The notes under the pieces: generated by a model | Seen by the model: only the letters and a program-made list of their open reading frames with translations | Databases searched by the model: none | What the model was told of the DNA's origin: nothing | Translations under genes and position numbers: made by a program | Source: Calliphora vicina | Taxonomy: Eukaryota; Arthropoda; Insecta; Diptera; Calliphoridae | Length of the DNA stretch: 64,000 nucleotides | Reading direction: 5' to 3' | Assembly (NCBI RefSeq): GCF_958450345.1 | Contig: NC_088782.1 | Location: 89,946,858 to 90,010,857, forward strand | Shown: positions 44,042-56,033 of the stretch, in pieces | How positions within the stretch are numbered: position 1 is the stretch's first letter | Layout: each line of letters starts with the position of its first letter

Positions 44042-45245
44042 TCGTATGTGTTATTATATACTTGTAAATATTAACCATGAGATTTGGTATGTGCCTTCGT
44101 TAACTCACAAAATTCTCTTGCCATTAGCTAAGAGTGAATCGGAAGTTTAGCTTCTGGGAATTATTAATACTCCTTTATATAAAGTCCATGGATGCTCCGC
44201 CATTAGCAAAATGTCTATTTTTTTTTTTATATAGCACACACTCTTACTCTCCAACATTTTCTCTTAATACCGTCTTTTCTATGTTTGCTAAAATTCAACA
44301 TTTTATTTTGAAATGCAATCCTCGTACTGATTAAAACTGTTTACATACAAAAGTAAAAATTAATTTGCGTTTAGTTTTCATTTCATTCAAAAAGTGACAA
44401 AGCTTTTCATCTCATATTCTCATTGCGCATTTAAAACATAGTCAACTCTCAGGAACACATTTGTTGGTGGTGAAACAAAAGTCCTTCATAGCCTTTTGTT
44501 TCAAAGCAATGCACACAAACAATTTTAAGTTAAGTATAGTCTAAAGCGGATATTAAACCTGACGGGAACTGTCTTACAAAATTACTAAAGTTATTTTATT
44601 TCAATCAAATAACAACCAGCATACTTATCGTATAACATTTAAATTACGTTTGTGTAAAATTATTAATAAGTTTAATTTAAAATTATGTAGGATATTAAAT
44701 ATTGGATTGTTAATTCAGGAGACAGAATATTTTTTTATTTTACTATCCGTAAGAAATAAATAAGTATTATTCGGCTAAATTAAGCACTGTTATGTTGATA
44801 ATTTAAATACATCTATAGGTTTGTTTTGAAAACAATCAAATTGTTGTTAAATTTATTGTGTGAAAATATGATGGAAATAATGAAAGAGTTGCAATAAGTT
44901 AGTTACCTTTCTAAAAAATGACTTTGAATGAAATGAAAACAGTTCAAAAGATAACAAAAACTCAAAACATAATATCGAAAAATTCGTGCGTTATCCTTCG
45001 TTTTCATAAATAATTATTTATTATAATAAAAAACAAAAAATACAAACACTATATAGGCTTTATTTATGAAGAAATAGCTTTTTGTTATTTATTTATTTAT
45101 TTATTTATTTTTTTGATGTCGTTTTTTTAAAAAACCATATGGACCACACAAATTGTAAATATTACAAAAATATGTTTTAAAATTTTATTTTTTAAAACAT
45201 ACAATACAAAGTTCTTATTATAGAAACATTTGTTTTTCTCTAAAA
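44042..45245. other. Unclassified AT-rich stretch
   Basis: No supported gene. A (TTTA)n run lies at about 45085-45110. Confidence 0.4.
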
Positions 45246-46230
45246 CTGGGGCCTATTTCACTAAGCTACAAGTTCACAATTACAAGTGTTTTTGCTTGTA
45301 AAATTGTGAACTTGTGAATAATTGTGTTTCATCAAAATACAATTACAAGTTTACAAGTCACAAGTCTACAAGTCATACTTCTACAAGTGATTTTGTTTCA
45401 CTAAACATAATTTGCACTTGAAAACTTGTAGAATTGTAGAAAAAAAGCTTAGGGTCGACGGAGACCCTCAGAAAAATTTTACAAGTTACAAGTGAATGAT
45501 AAATTGAAATAAAATTCGATTTTTCACTATTTTTAAAAAAAAAATTAGTTAAAATAAACACAAAATCCAAAAATTTTAATATTAATTAGCGTGTTTTTTT
45601 AAGTCGAAATTTTTTTTCCTAAATAGGATATATGTATGAGTGGACCATTTATCGAAATTATAAAAAACACGAGTTAGGGCCTTTCTATATTAAAGTAACG
45701 ATTTATTTATTTTTAAATAGGTTTCATATATACAGGAGTCATGCCACCTAATTTTAAGGCGACTGGTGTAGGATATCATATGGTCGGGCTTCACCGACTA
45801 CACTTTCTTACTTGTTTTTTTGTTTTTTTTGCTTTTGGGAATAGCCACTTTGGAAATCTAAACATATATAGACAATTCTAAATTAGTTAGTACCCATAAT
45901 TGCAAAAGTATTTATTTTTATCAGTCCCCGCACATTATCCGATAGATTGGGTGTAAAAAATAAGAAATATTATTGAAATATGTTATATTACGTTTTTATA
46001 GGATATTTTAGCATTTTGAGTAATAATAAATAAGAATTGTAAAATTAATATCACAATATATACATATGTACAAGAACTTGTAATTGTAGAAATTGTAGTT
46101 TACAAGTGCAAAAAGCTACAAGTGTTGTGAAAATATTAATGAAACACAATTCATCACCACTTGTAAGAATTAGACTTGTGATTGTAACTTGTAAACTTGT
46201 AGAATTGTAGTTTAGTGAAATAGGCCCCTG
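45246..46230. mobile_element. hAT-type MITE with CTGGGGCC ends and dense ACAAGT subterminal words
   Basis: 985 bp. The left end is CTGGGGCCTATTTCACTAA and the complement of the right end is CAGGGGCCTATTTCACTAA. It is flanked by CTCTAAAA (45238-45245) and TTCTAAAA (46231-46238), an 8-bp duplication with one mismatch. ACAAGT or ACTTGT occurs many times within about 170 bases of each end, as expected for subterminal transposase-binding repeats. The middle contains the 3-prime end of a DINE-like element (45755-45825). Confidence 0.75.
45755..45825 (+). mobile_element. 3-prime end of the second DINE-like family
   Basis: Hairpin text GGTCGGGCTTCACCGAC followed by ACACTTTCTTACTTG, as at 15190-15222. 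Confidence 0.6.
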
Positions 46231-46445
46231 TTCTAAAATCATTCCACAAGGCTAAGAAAAGGACTTAAACTTTATGAATCTTGTGGTAAAAAAAAATTAA
46301 AATCTACAATCACAAATTAAATGTACTGTCATCCATTTGACCTATATCTGTTGAATGTGAAATATCCGCATAAACATTCCAGGGTGTACCTAAGAACTCA
46401 GGAAATTTTTATATTTTATTTTTAAATTAAATACAAAAACATTTG

Positions 46446-46780
46446 TAAATAAGTAAGAATGTATAAACGGTGAAGCCCGGCCATAAAAAACACTACACTG
46501 AGTAAATGGTCACAAACCTTTTTCTTTTAAAATTTCAATAATTTTATTTCGTGAGTGATTTTCGAAAGTGGGTTTATGTATGATCAATTGTAGACCAATC
46601 GTCATGAAATTAGATCGAATCCTTTCCTTTTATATAAAAATTATTTCTCTTGAATTTTATGTGTAAACCAACTTTTAGAGATTTATTTGTGATCGTTAAA
46701 GTGATTTTCGGAAGCGGCCCTTATATGGGAGCTATGACTAATTATGTACCAACAGGCGCGGATCCTCAGGGGGAAAGGCT
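46446..46780 (-). mobile_element. Second DINE-like family, degraded copy
   Basis: Begins with a degraded complement of the 3-prime end (AAGTAAGAATGTATAAACGG, TGAAGCCCGGCCAT) and continues with CACTACACTGAGTAAATGGT and GGGAGCTATGACTAATTATG family text. The 5-prime end is missing. The 60-codon frame 46650-46832 is repeat. Confidence 0.5.
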
Positions 46781-47972
46781 TAATAAATATAACAAAGAAA
46801 AGAAAAAAGGAATAATCAATTTTAGAAATTAAAAAGAAAAATATAATTTCAGGAAAAAGTATAACATTATTAAACAAATTTGTTATTTTTGTAACATTGT
46901 TCTCAATGATAGTGGCGATATCTATACGCGATAAATAATTTGATGCAATTTGTTTGTCTTTATACTATTTATGCGGTATATATGTAAGTCTGTCATTCAC
47001 ATGCAAAACCATTATAAACTGGCAAAGTTGGAACCTTTTGTTTTAGAAATTAAAACTATTAAAATGACTGAATGAAAACTATTCATATAAAATACATTTT
47101 AAAACCGAGATCGCATCTTTCATAAAATAAGGATTATGGAATTTTAAAGCAGACACATGTTTAGAATATCATGACTTAAAGCCAAGGACCCATAAGTTAA
47201 TGTTAAACATCAAAATTGTACCAATTTTGCCATCTCTGATATGTTATAAAGATTCACAGTTGCAAATTTCATTTGTTAAAATTAAAATTGTTCTGTGTAC
47301 AAATTTTATAAATAAAAAATATTGCTGCTTTTACCCGAATTCATGTGTGATATCGGTTATGTATTAAACACATTGAATACAGCAGGCTTAACGAACACAA
47401 ATGCTGCTGGCTTCAGTTGCAGTCGAGCGGCAGACGACAGCTTCAAAGTAAACAGCTGATTTATAATTCAGTGGTGTCACTTTATTTTTTTACTTTAATA
47501 AAAAATAACCGTACAAAATTCCAAAGTAATTAAGATTTAAACAATTATTTTGAGTACAAATATATATGTGGTAATAATTTATGTACATGTTATTAATTTA
47601 TTTCAATATGGTTATCAGAAACTTCTCTTAATTAAGTAAAAAAAATATATATATTTTTTTTAAGCACTAATTTGATTTACAGTTTTTATTATATTAGCAA
47701 CACTATTTCTGTTTTGCAGTTGACAAAAATAGAAACTAGCCTAATTGGGCAGCAGTCGCAAAAGAAGTCGTGTCGCCGTGAAGTTGTGCTGTCGTCAAAA
47801 GAATCGTCTTCATATAAACGTGTGTATTTTATTTTTTACAGATTGAAGTCGAAAGCATGCTGTCTTCAGTGTTTTTAATGCATTACTTCGCTAGGAGTTG
47901 TTACCGATTTATTTTTAAAAATCAGTTACGAGCACATATATTAAGCAGTTTTGATTGTTTCACATAACCAAT
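46781..47972. other. Unclassified stretch
   Basis: GC-richer patches at 47380-47460 (CAGTTGCAGTCGAGCGGCAG) and 47740-47860 (GTCGTGTCGCCGTGAAGTTG) might be two ends of one element about 480 bp long, but I cannot align them well. The minus strand of the first patch is open for about 30 codons. No gene is supported. Confidence 0.35.
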
Positions 47973-48252
47973 TGTTATACCCTTCGTGAGGACCTACAAT
48001 AAGCCAAAATCAGAAAAAAATATTTTTTAACCAGAATTTTTTTTCACCAAAAGTTTTTTTTTGCTAAATATTAAAAAAAAAAATTGAAAAAACATAAAAA
48101 AATTGAAAATTTAAAAAAACAATTCGAAATTTTTTTTTCCAAAAAATGAAAAAACAACTTTGGAAAAAAATATTTAAAATTTTTATTTTGAAGTATAATT
48201 TGGTGAAGGGTATATAAGATTCGGCACAGACGAATATAGCTCTCTTACTTGT
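47973..48252 (+). mobile_element. DINE-like element, internally deleted short copy
   Basis: Both ends are present: TTATACCCTTCGTGAGGACC at the start, and GGGTATATAAGATTCGGCAC, a degraded hairpin partner ACGAAT, then AGCTCTCTTACTTG at the end. Most of the interior is A/T homopolymer runs. Confidence 0.6.
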
Positions 48253-48553
48253 TTGAATTGAATTTGTGTGATAGTTTGTGGAACGGACAAAATTTGTTGG
48301 GCAATAAATTGTGTTGCCATAATGAATTTGTTTCGTCTGATTAATAAAAAAATTGCACTGGTCTGCAAAATTAAATTTTATGGTTGCCTATGCTATATTT
48401 TTATGCTAATGTGGAGTCATTATATCTCGTTTATATTGTTGATAATATATCTTGATGGAATCCTTCACAATTTTCGTCACATACAATTAAACGACTGCCA
48501 TGTCTCTCCACAGAAATCCAAAATTTAGCCGCAACTACTGCCTCATTATATTT

Positions 48554-49270
48554 CACCGTGATACAATTTTACATTTTTTTTGTTGGACTTGAACGACACT
48601 ATACACATATGAAACCTGAAATCATATATAGTAGAACTGCGTTTTCAGTTTTTCATTTTGTGATATTTTCTCCCTTTTAAAGGACTTCAAAGTTTTAAGG
48701 ATATACAAATTTCAAAAAATTATTTAAATAGTTCTACTCATTAGTTTCTCTTTATATGGATATCAAATGAAAGGGGACAATTTCTAGAAGTAGATAATTT
48801 TTTTTATTTTTACTTTTCAGGACGAAAAGTTGTAAAAAATGTCCTTTGAAAAAAGTATCCTTTTATATCCTTGAGAATTTCCAATATATTTTTCTAAAAA
48901 AAATGTATGTTGAAACCATGCATATACTTTAACACATGCTTAAATTTCGTTCTTATAACTTTATAAGTTAAGCCTAAACAGAAAAAAACATATTATTAAG
49001 TTCATTAAAAAAAATACTGTTATCGATACAGCAATTAAAATTACAAAAATATTAGATAGTACTTTTTGGACTTGAACAAGTCCACATACACATGAAACTG
49101 GAGATCGTATATAGTAAATCTGCGTTCTCAGTTTTTAATTTTCTGATCCTTTCTTCTTTTTATAGGACTCCAATGTTTCAAGGATGTACAAATTTATAAA
49201 AAATTGAATAAATATTTTTATAAATGTTTGTCAATATGTGTATCAAATAAAAAAAGACAATCATTGGAAA
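48554..49270 (+). repeat. Left inverted repeat of the 3.5-kb transposon
   Basis: Matches 51390-52093 in reverse orientation with few gaps over nearly the whole length, including AATTTCTAGAAGTAGATAA and AGTACTTTTTGGACTTGAAC. The motif GGACTTGAACAAGTCC at 49068-49083 is itself almost palindromic. Confidence 0.85.
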
Positions 49271-49453
49271 TGAAACAAAAGAGTTACTTAAATTTTATTC
49301 TTTTATATTTTAGTATAATTCTAACAAATTCCCAATTTGTACCAGCAGGAACAATTATTTTTAAAAAATTAAATTTATATAATAAAAAAAAATATTTAAG
49401 CTATACTAAATACTAAATAAAGATATAAAAGAAAGAAGAAATATAAAAATATA

Positions 49454-51162
49454 TTATGGAGAAAAATGAATACATTTACTCTGCCGCTTGTATGGAGTAT
49501 GGGAATCTCGACATATCGACCAACAGTATTTAGCGAGCATGCGACAAATGCTCTTTCCTCTAAAGCGATTTTCAATAATTGCTAGGTCCTGGTGGAATCG
49601 TTCCCCATGTTCGTCACTAAAATGACCCAAATTATCGGGGAAAAAATCTAGGTGCCTATCTAAAAAGTGTATTTTCAGTGACATATTCACACCCATATCA
49701 CCGAAGTTGCGAACGAGATTTCAGATTTTCTATTACCTAAGAAATTTTCTATTATGGCATCTAAACTCCTCCAACTATTTTTCTCAATAGGTGATAGAAG
49801 GTTTGGAAATTCCTTGCAATTTAAAATTTTTTTTTAGTTGGCTCCATTAAAAACACCTTAAAGTATAAAAGATTACTTAGGGTAATACAATAATATAAGT
49901 ATTTAGCAATCGAACCTACCGGCGTCAATCTTTGCTTCGCTTAATTTGGGAAAAATTTTTTCATGTGCACCATAGCTGCACTGTCAACGTCGAGTGCACG
50001 AACAAAATTTCTTATAAGTCCCAATTTAATGTGTAGCGGTGGAAGTATTATTTTTGATGACGGCACGAGCGGAATATTCTCAATGCTATCCTGTCCAAGC
50101 TGATGAACAATACGAGGCTGCCATTTGTGGTCGGTGTAATGAAGATCTTTGCGCCTTCCCAAAGACACAAAAAACATTGGTGTTTGGCAAACCCTTTTTT
50201 AAACCCATTAAAATGGCAACTATTTTCAGGTCAGAACAAATCATCCAACAATGTCGGTCATAATTTATTAATTTTAGAATAGCGCTTATATTTTCGTAAT
50301 TTTCTTTAACATCTGTACCATAAATAATTGGCACTGATGGATACACATTACCTACGTGAAGCAACACACCTTTGAGGCTCTTCGTTGATCCATCTATAAA
50401 GAGGCGCCATTCATTTGGGTCATAGGAATGGCCAATAGTTTCGAAAAGTTTTTCAACATCATCTGCGTAAGTGATGCCAGTTTGGTCATCCACTTTGAAA
50501 CATGCGTCAAATGATTGCTCATTTGAGCGCTTTCGGACTGATGTTACCCGAAAATCTTCAGAAACCAATGTCCACTGTTTTAATCGGGAACCTAATACTT
50601 CAGCACTTCTTTGCGAAATATTTGTGTCACGCACGAGATCATCAAAATCCGCTTGGGTTATAAAATGCGGCGATGGATCGGCTAGCATATTTCCTATTGG
50701 TAAAAATTCCGAATAAAGTTCTGATCTAGAGCCGATACTCAGTAATTCTAAATCATTACATGGAATTGTGCGAACCTCTTCCGATGGAGCCTTTGGATTT
50801 GATGTTGAACGTAGTACCGCGGGCTGCACTGAATCACATTTATTGTAAACAATTTTCTTGATTCTTCAGCCTGATGGTATTCGGTTGATTTCGGCAAAAG
50901 TAACACAAATCGCGCGAATGCTCACTCCGCTTCAACCAAATTACTGGGTACACATATTTTATTGGGAACTGCTTAGATCGTAGTAACCCCTTGTAACAAT
51001 AATTACACACAACTTCTGGTATATACCATGCCTTCGGAACCATGTTTATTAAAAAATATTGTTCATACTTATCCACAAAAGCCTTTGTTACATTTTTTCC
51101 TTTATTAAAAGTTACAAATAAACCACAAACAACACAAAATTTGTTTTATTAGGACATTCCAT
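49454..51162 (-). pseudogene. Broken gene of a multicopy uncharacterised arthropod protein family (putative transposase)
   Basis: N-terminus from an ATG at 51162: CxxC zinc motif FCVVCG, then PKAWYIPEVVCNYCYKG, PVIWLKRSEHSRDLCYFC, so three Cys-x2-Cys pairs. Middle: DPNEWRLFIDGSTKSLKGVL, IYGTDVKENYENISAIL, HCWMICSDLKIVAILMGL. End: SSKIILPPLHIKLGLIRNF, GVNMSLKIHFLDRHLDFFP, SDEHGERFHQDLAIIENRF. I recall this as a family found in many near-identical, uncharacterised copies in insects and some other invertebrates. Asp in FIDGS, Asp in CSDLK and Glu in GERFHQ could be a DDE triad; this is inference. Damage: frameshifts near 51145, 50845, 50160 and 49725, an in-frame stop near 49840 and a small deletion. 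A 63-base intron survives. Confidence 0.75.
49857..49919 (-). other. Intact 63-nt spliceosomal intron in the putative transposase gene
   Basis: GTAGGTTCG..TACTTTAAG on the minus strand; removal joins IDAG to VFNGAN in frame, where the family is continuous. Size and splice sites are typical of flies. It shows that the ancestral gene was spliced. Confidence 0.7.
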
Positions 51163-51389
51163 ATTACTTTTTAAAAATGACCACTTATTAAAAATTATTG
51201 ATAAGAATTTTGACGTGTCAATTCAAAACTACTAGATGCTTGATGTTACAAATAAATAAAAACGAATTAACTTTTAATAGACTCAACCCTTTTTTAAAAT
51301 TAGTAGGAAAATTATCTGGGACATGAAAGAAAAAATGTTTAAAGGATTTTCCTTGAAATTTGTTATCCTGAAAAATTAAAAAAATATTG

Positions 51390-52093
51390 TTTCCATTTCT
51401 GGTGACCGTCTTCTTTTATTTGACAAACATTTATAAAAATATTTATTTAATTTTTTATAAATTTGTACATCCTTGAAACTTTTAAGTCCTTTAAAAAGAA
51501 GAAAGGATCAGAAAATTAAAAACTGAGAACGCAGATTTACTATATACGATCTCCAGTTTCATGTGTATGTGGACTTGTTCAAGTCCAAAAAGTACTATCT
51601 AATATTTTTGTAATTTTAATTGCTGTATCGATAAAAGTATTTTTTTTTTAATGAACTTAATAATATGTTTTTTTCTTATAAGCTATATAACTTATAAAGC
51701 TATAAGAACGAAATTTAAGCATGTGTTAAAGTATATGCATAGTTTCAACATATATTTTTTTTAGAAAAATATATTGGAAATTCTCAAGGATATAAAAGGA
51801 TACATTTTTCAAAGGACATTTTTACAACTTTTCGTCCTGAAAAGTAAAAATAAAAGAAATTATCTACTTCTAGAAATTGTCCCCTTTCATTTGATATCCA
51901 TGTAAAGAAAAACTAATGAGCAGAACTATTTAAATAAATTTTAAGAAATTTCTATATCCTTAAAACTTTGAAGTCCTTTAAAATGGAGAAAAGATCACAA
52001 AATGAAAAACTAAAAACGCAGTTCTAATATATATGACATATGTTTCATATGTATATTGTCCCGTTCAAGTCCAATAATTGCTGTCGCACGGTG
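51390..52093 (-). repeat. Right inverted repeat of the 3.5-kb transposon
   Basis: Partner of 48554-49270. The outer end is CACGGTG at 52087-52093. The inner part near 51400-51430 is just upstream of the gene start (51162) and would hold its promoter. Confidence 0.85.
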
Positions 52094-52820
52094 TTTTATA
52101 TAATGATTATATTATACAAGTAAATTTATTATTATCTCTATTTAAGCTAATTTTTAATGTCATTATCCTTTTTAAAATAACAAACTTGCATCATCTATCG
52201 AATCTAGTCAAAACTTGTTTGTTTAAGTTGAATTATATATGTATATGTATTTCATGAGCTACGTTGTCATATTTATTTTAAATACTTATTTTAAATACAA
52301 ACAATTTCTTAATCCTTTTCCCATAGCAAATTGGATTAAGAAAACGCATTATTATTTGCATATACCAGTCGCGTGCACATTCATAAGATAGAAACCATAT
52401 CGAATTAAAAATACTCACACGCATTCTGCTTGTATCTACATATTTCTTTTTATTACGAACAATCCCAAAGAGTATAATAAGGACAACATTTGAATATACA
52501 TACATAGTTTTCTTGTATTATGTATTCATTTTTTATTTTAAAATTCTCCTTTTTATATTGTTATTACATGGAATACCAGAATTTATAGATTCTTATGACA
52601 AAATTATATATTGTGAATTACTTGGAGACGTTGGTGCATTGTGAGTCTTTCCATGATAAATTTTATAACAATACTGAATAAAAATAACACGAACACGAAC
52701 ACGAACACATACATTTTAAAGTAATTTAATTTTTTTTTTATTTCGAAAAACTCATGATTTTGAATGCGATTTTAATGTCGGATTTTATTGAAAGATTTAT
52801 TTTTATTTCTGTTACACATA
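52094..52820. other. Unclassified AT-rich stretch
   Basis: No gene. An (ACGAAC)n run of about four units lies at 52688-52706. Confidence 0.4.
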
Positions 52821-55135
52821 TGGGGCATTTCATGTCAAGTGAACCAACTTTTGAAATCGATGTCTTCCGATCGGGATGAAATTTGCACCAAGGTTAGCTC
52901 TATTGGATAGTAACTCAGACACAATTTTTCAACAACATCGGTCGAGAACTCTCTGAGTTATAGGGGGTAAAATTTTGACAATTTGGTCAAACAGGGGTTT
53001 TTTCTTATCCATGCAACTTATTACCTATTGTTCTTAGCAAAATGTGTCCCAAATAGTATAGATAGCTATTTCTTCGATCTTTCGAAAAAAAATATTTAAA
53101 AAAAAAAATAAAAAATTTTTAATATTTTTTTTCCGAAATCAAAAACTTTTTTGACTTTTTTTTAAAATGGGTCCTTTTTTTTTTTTTTTTTTTTTTTCTT
53201 AAAATAAAGTTTAGATATTTTCCTTGAACACCTACTTGGTCGCTTAGTGGGATGCGAGTGGGATATCTATCAAAATAAATATTTTGTAACTCAAAACATA
53301 AAATTTTTGACTTTTTTTTGCAAAATCAAAAATTTTGTTGACTTTTTTTTTCAAAATGGACCCTTTTTTAATCTTTTTTTTTAGGTCAAACAAAAGCTTA
53401 GATATTATCCTTGAAGACCCTTTTGGTCGCTTAGTGGGATGCGAGTGGGATATCTATCAAAATAAATATTTTTTAACTCAAGACTTACGATTTTTTTTCC
53501 AAATGGGCCCTTTTTTTAAAATTGTTTTTGTAGTCAAAAGAAAGCTTAGGTCCATTCCTTTAAGATATTTTTAGTCCCTTAGTGGGATGCGAGTGGGATA
53601 TCTATCAAAATAAATATTTTGTAACGCAAGACATACAATTTTTTATTTTTTTTTTGCAAAATCAAAATTTTTTTCCAATATGGGCCCTTTTTTAATTTTT
53701 TTTTTGCTCAAAAGAAAGCCTAGGTCCATTCCTTTAAGATATTTTTAGTCCCTTAGTGGGATGCGAGTGGGATATCTATCAAAATAAATATTTTGTAACA
53801 ATTTTTTAATTTTTTTTTGCAAAATCTAAATTTTTTTTCCAATATGGGACTTTTTTTTAAAAATTTTTTTTTGCTCAAAAGAAAGCTTAGGTCTTTTCCT
53901 TTAAGACCTATTTTGTCACTTAGGAAGATGTGAGTAGGATATCTATTAAAATAAAAATGTTGTAACTCAAGACATTCAATTATTGACTTTTTTTTGCAAA
54001 TTCGAATTTTTTTTCAAAATGGGCCCTTTTTTAAAAATTTTTTTTTAGTCAAAAGAAAGCTTAGGTCCATTCCTTTAAGATATTTTAGGTCCCTTAGTGG
54101 GATACGAGTGGGATATCTATCAAAATAAATATTTTGTAACTCAAGATATACAATTTTTGATTTTTTGGCAAAATCAAAAACTTTTTTGACTTTTTTTTTA
54201 AATGGGCCCTTTTTGTAATTTTTTTTTTTTTGCTATAAAGAAAGCTTAGGCCTATTCCTTTAAGATGGTTTTGATCGCTTAGTGGGATGCGAGTGGGATA
54301 TATATCAAAATAAATGTTTTGTAACTCAAGACATACAATTTTTGTGTTAAAACATTTATTTTGATAGATATCCCACTCGCATCCCACTAAGGGACTAAAA
54401 ATATCTTAAAGGAAAAAGGGCCCATTTGGAAAAAAAAATCGTATTTGCAAAAAAAAAGTCAAAAATTGTAAGTCTTGAGTTAAAAAATATTTATTTTGAT
54501 AGATATCCCACTCGCATCCCACTAAGCGACCAAAAGGGTCTTCAAGGATAATATCTAAGCATTTGTTTGACCTAAAAAAAAAGATTAAAAAAGGGTCCAT
54601 TTTGAAAAAAAAAAGTCAATAAAGTTTTTGATTTTGCAAAAAAAGTCAAAAATTTTATGTTTTGAGTTACAAAATATTTATTTTGATAGATATCCCACTC
54701 GCATCCCACTAAGCGACCAAGTAGGTGTTCAAGGAAAATATCTAAACTTTATTTTAAGAAAAAAAAAAAAAAAAAAAAAAAGGACCCATTTTAAAAAAAA
54801 GTCAAAAAAGTTTTTGATTTCGGAAAAAAAATATTAAAAATTTTTTATTTTTTTTTTTAAATATTTTTCTTCGAAAGATCGAAGAAATAGCTATCTATAC
54901 TATTTGGGACACATTTTGCTAAGAACAATAGGTAATAAGTTACATGGATAAGAAAAAACCCCTGTTTGACCAAATTGTCAAAATTTTACCCCCTATAACT
55001 CAGAGAGTTCTCGACCGATGTTGTTGAAAAATTGTGTCTGAGTTACTATCCAATAGAGCTAACCTTGGTGCAAATTTCATCCCGATCGGAAGACATCGAT
55101 TTCAAAAGTTGGTTCACTTGACATGAAATGCCCCA
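52821..55135. mobile_element. Large foldback element, TGGGG ends, with internal tandem repeats
   Basis: 2315 bp. The arms 52821-53235 and 54725-55135 are near-perfect reverse complements (TGGGGCATTTCATGTCAAGT at each outer end) with TA flanks (52819-52820, 55136-55137). The interior 53240-54725 consists of about ten copies of a 150-185-bp unit. Relatives without this interior are at 541-1230 and 37870-38067. Open frames inside repeat the peptide GCEWDIYQNKYF, produced by the unit; they are not conserved frames. Confidence 0.85.
53240..54725. repeat. Tandem then inverted array of a 150-185-bp unit
   Basis: The core GATGCGAGTGGGATATCTAT recurs at about 53250, 53435, 53587, 53762, 53928 (diverged), 54100 and 54287 in direct orientation. 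It recurs inverted near 54363, 54497 and 54690. Each core is followed by CAAAATAAATATTTTGTAAC and a T/A-rich linker. The orientation switch near 54345 is the centre of the foldback and is off-centre relative to the element. Confidence 0.85.
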
Positions 55136-55137
55136 TA

Positions 55138-55694
55138 TACTTATCAAATTTCTTTTTTCCTAGTGGAAACTAGTTTTTCTTATCAAGTTGCTAATTTACT
55201 GACATCAATTAAAGAATCATTATCTAATAATGATGTTTTATAATGTAATATGTTTGAGTTTAAGTTTTGACTTTGTTCAATTTTATTTATAATATTTATT
55301 TAATTTATATCATAATTATTTAATTTATTTTATATTTAAATTTTTTAATGTAAACTATTTTTTTAAGTAGAAATTTATAACCGATTATGGCCAATAGGCT
55401 AGGTTGTTGAAAATAAATAATAATAAAACAAAAGAAGATGCTTTAGAAAGATAACTATGTGTGTCCTCTTTTGACTACATATTTACAGAAAATATTTGTT
55501 TAAAAAAATGCATTCATGATGCAAATTAAATTTTTAGATGCACTTTTGGAAATGTTCTCCACTTAAAATTTATTTTTTTTTTGCAAATAATCTTAAAAAG
55601 TGTTAAATGGACTTAGCAACCAAGTTCATATTTTAAATACTATTTTATATTAAATACCAACAATTTTCTCCATAGAAAAAATATTTTTTTAAAT
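55138..55694. other. Unclassified AT-rich stretch
   Basis: No gene or delimited repeat seen. Confidence 0.4.
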
Positions 55695-56033
55695 ATTATC
55701 AAATTATATACCCTCCACCACCACAAGTGGTGAATGAGGGTATATATAAGTTCCGTGTGTAACATTAAGAAATATTCACCCAAGAAACCCAACAAAGTAT
55801 ATACATACATTATTGATTCTAAGTCGATTGAGCTATGTCCGTAAGTCTGTCTATCTGTGTAAAACACTCTCAAATACATAAGTGAATTTAATGAAATGTA
55901 GCAGTTTGGTATCGAAAATCAGCAAAATTGAATTGGTAGAACCTGGGTTATGGATCAAAATGTAAGACAACCTCCAAATTCAAATTTCTTCCCGAAATAT
56001 AGTGCTAAGGTAGATAAATGTCCATAGAATTGC
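55695..56033 (+). mobile_element. DINE-like 5-prime end, third variant
   Basis: TATATACCCTCCACCACCAC with partner GTGGTGAATGAGGGTATATA forms the 5-prime hairpin. AAGTCGATTGAGCTATGTCC follows. Family-like text (ATCGGTCCATA..TCCGAAAA) continues beyond the insertion at 56034-58763, up to about 59700. Confidence 0.5.

Larger units (their letters stand above)
48554..52093 (-). mobile_element. Unclassified DNA transposon with about 0.7-kb compound inverted repeats
   Basis: Inverted arms 48554-49270 and 51390-52093 begin CACCGTG at both outer ends. They enclose a single broken gene on the minus strand. Each arm has two copies of TTGGACTTGAAC (48583 and 49066; complements at 51577 and 52063) spaced about 484 bases, each followed by similar text (ACACATGAAAC..AGAACTGCGTT). 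Each arm is thus a tandem of two related halves. The flanks are T-rich (ATTT / TTTT), so the target duplication is unclear. CAC termini occur in CACTA, Chapaev and Transib groups, but the protein resembles none that I can name. Confidence 0.75.

Noticed and set aside
48554..48560. Assigning the 3.5-kb transposon to Transib because of its CACCGTG ends
   Set aside because: Flanks show no 5-bp duplication and the encoded protein has no RAG1/Transib-like motifs that I can see.
50471..50716. 81-codon plus-strand open frame
   Set aside because: Antisense shadow of the putative transposase pseudogene at 49454-51162.
53335..54837. Several 60-97-codon frames with the peptide GCEWDIYQNKYF
   Set aside because: They are produced by the tandem unit of the foldback element; homopolymer linkers of varying length change the frame from unit to unit.
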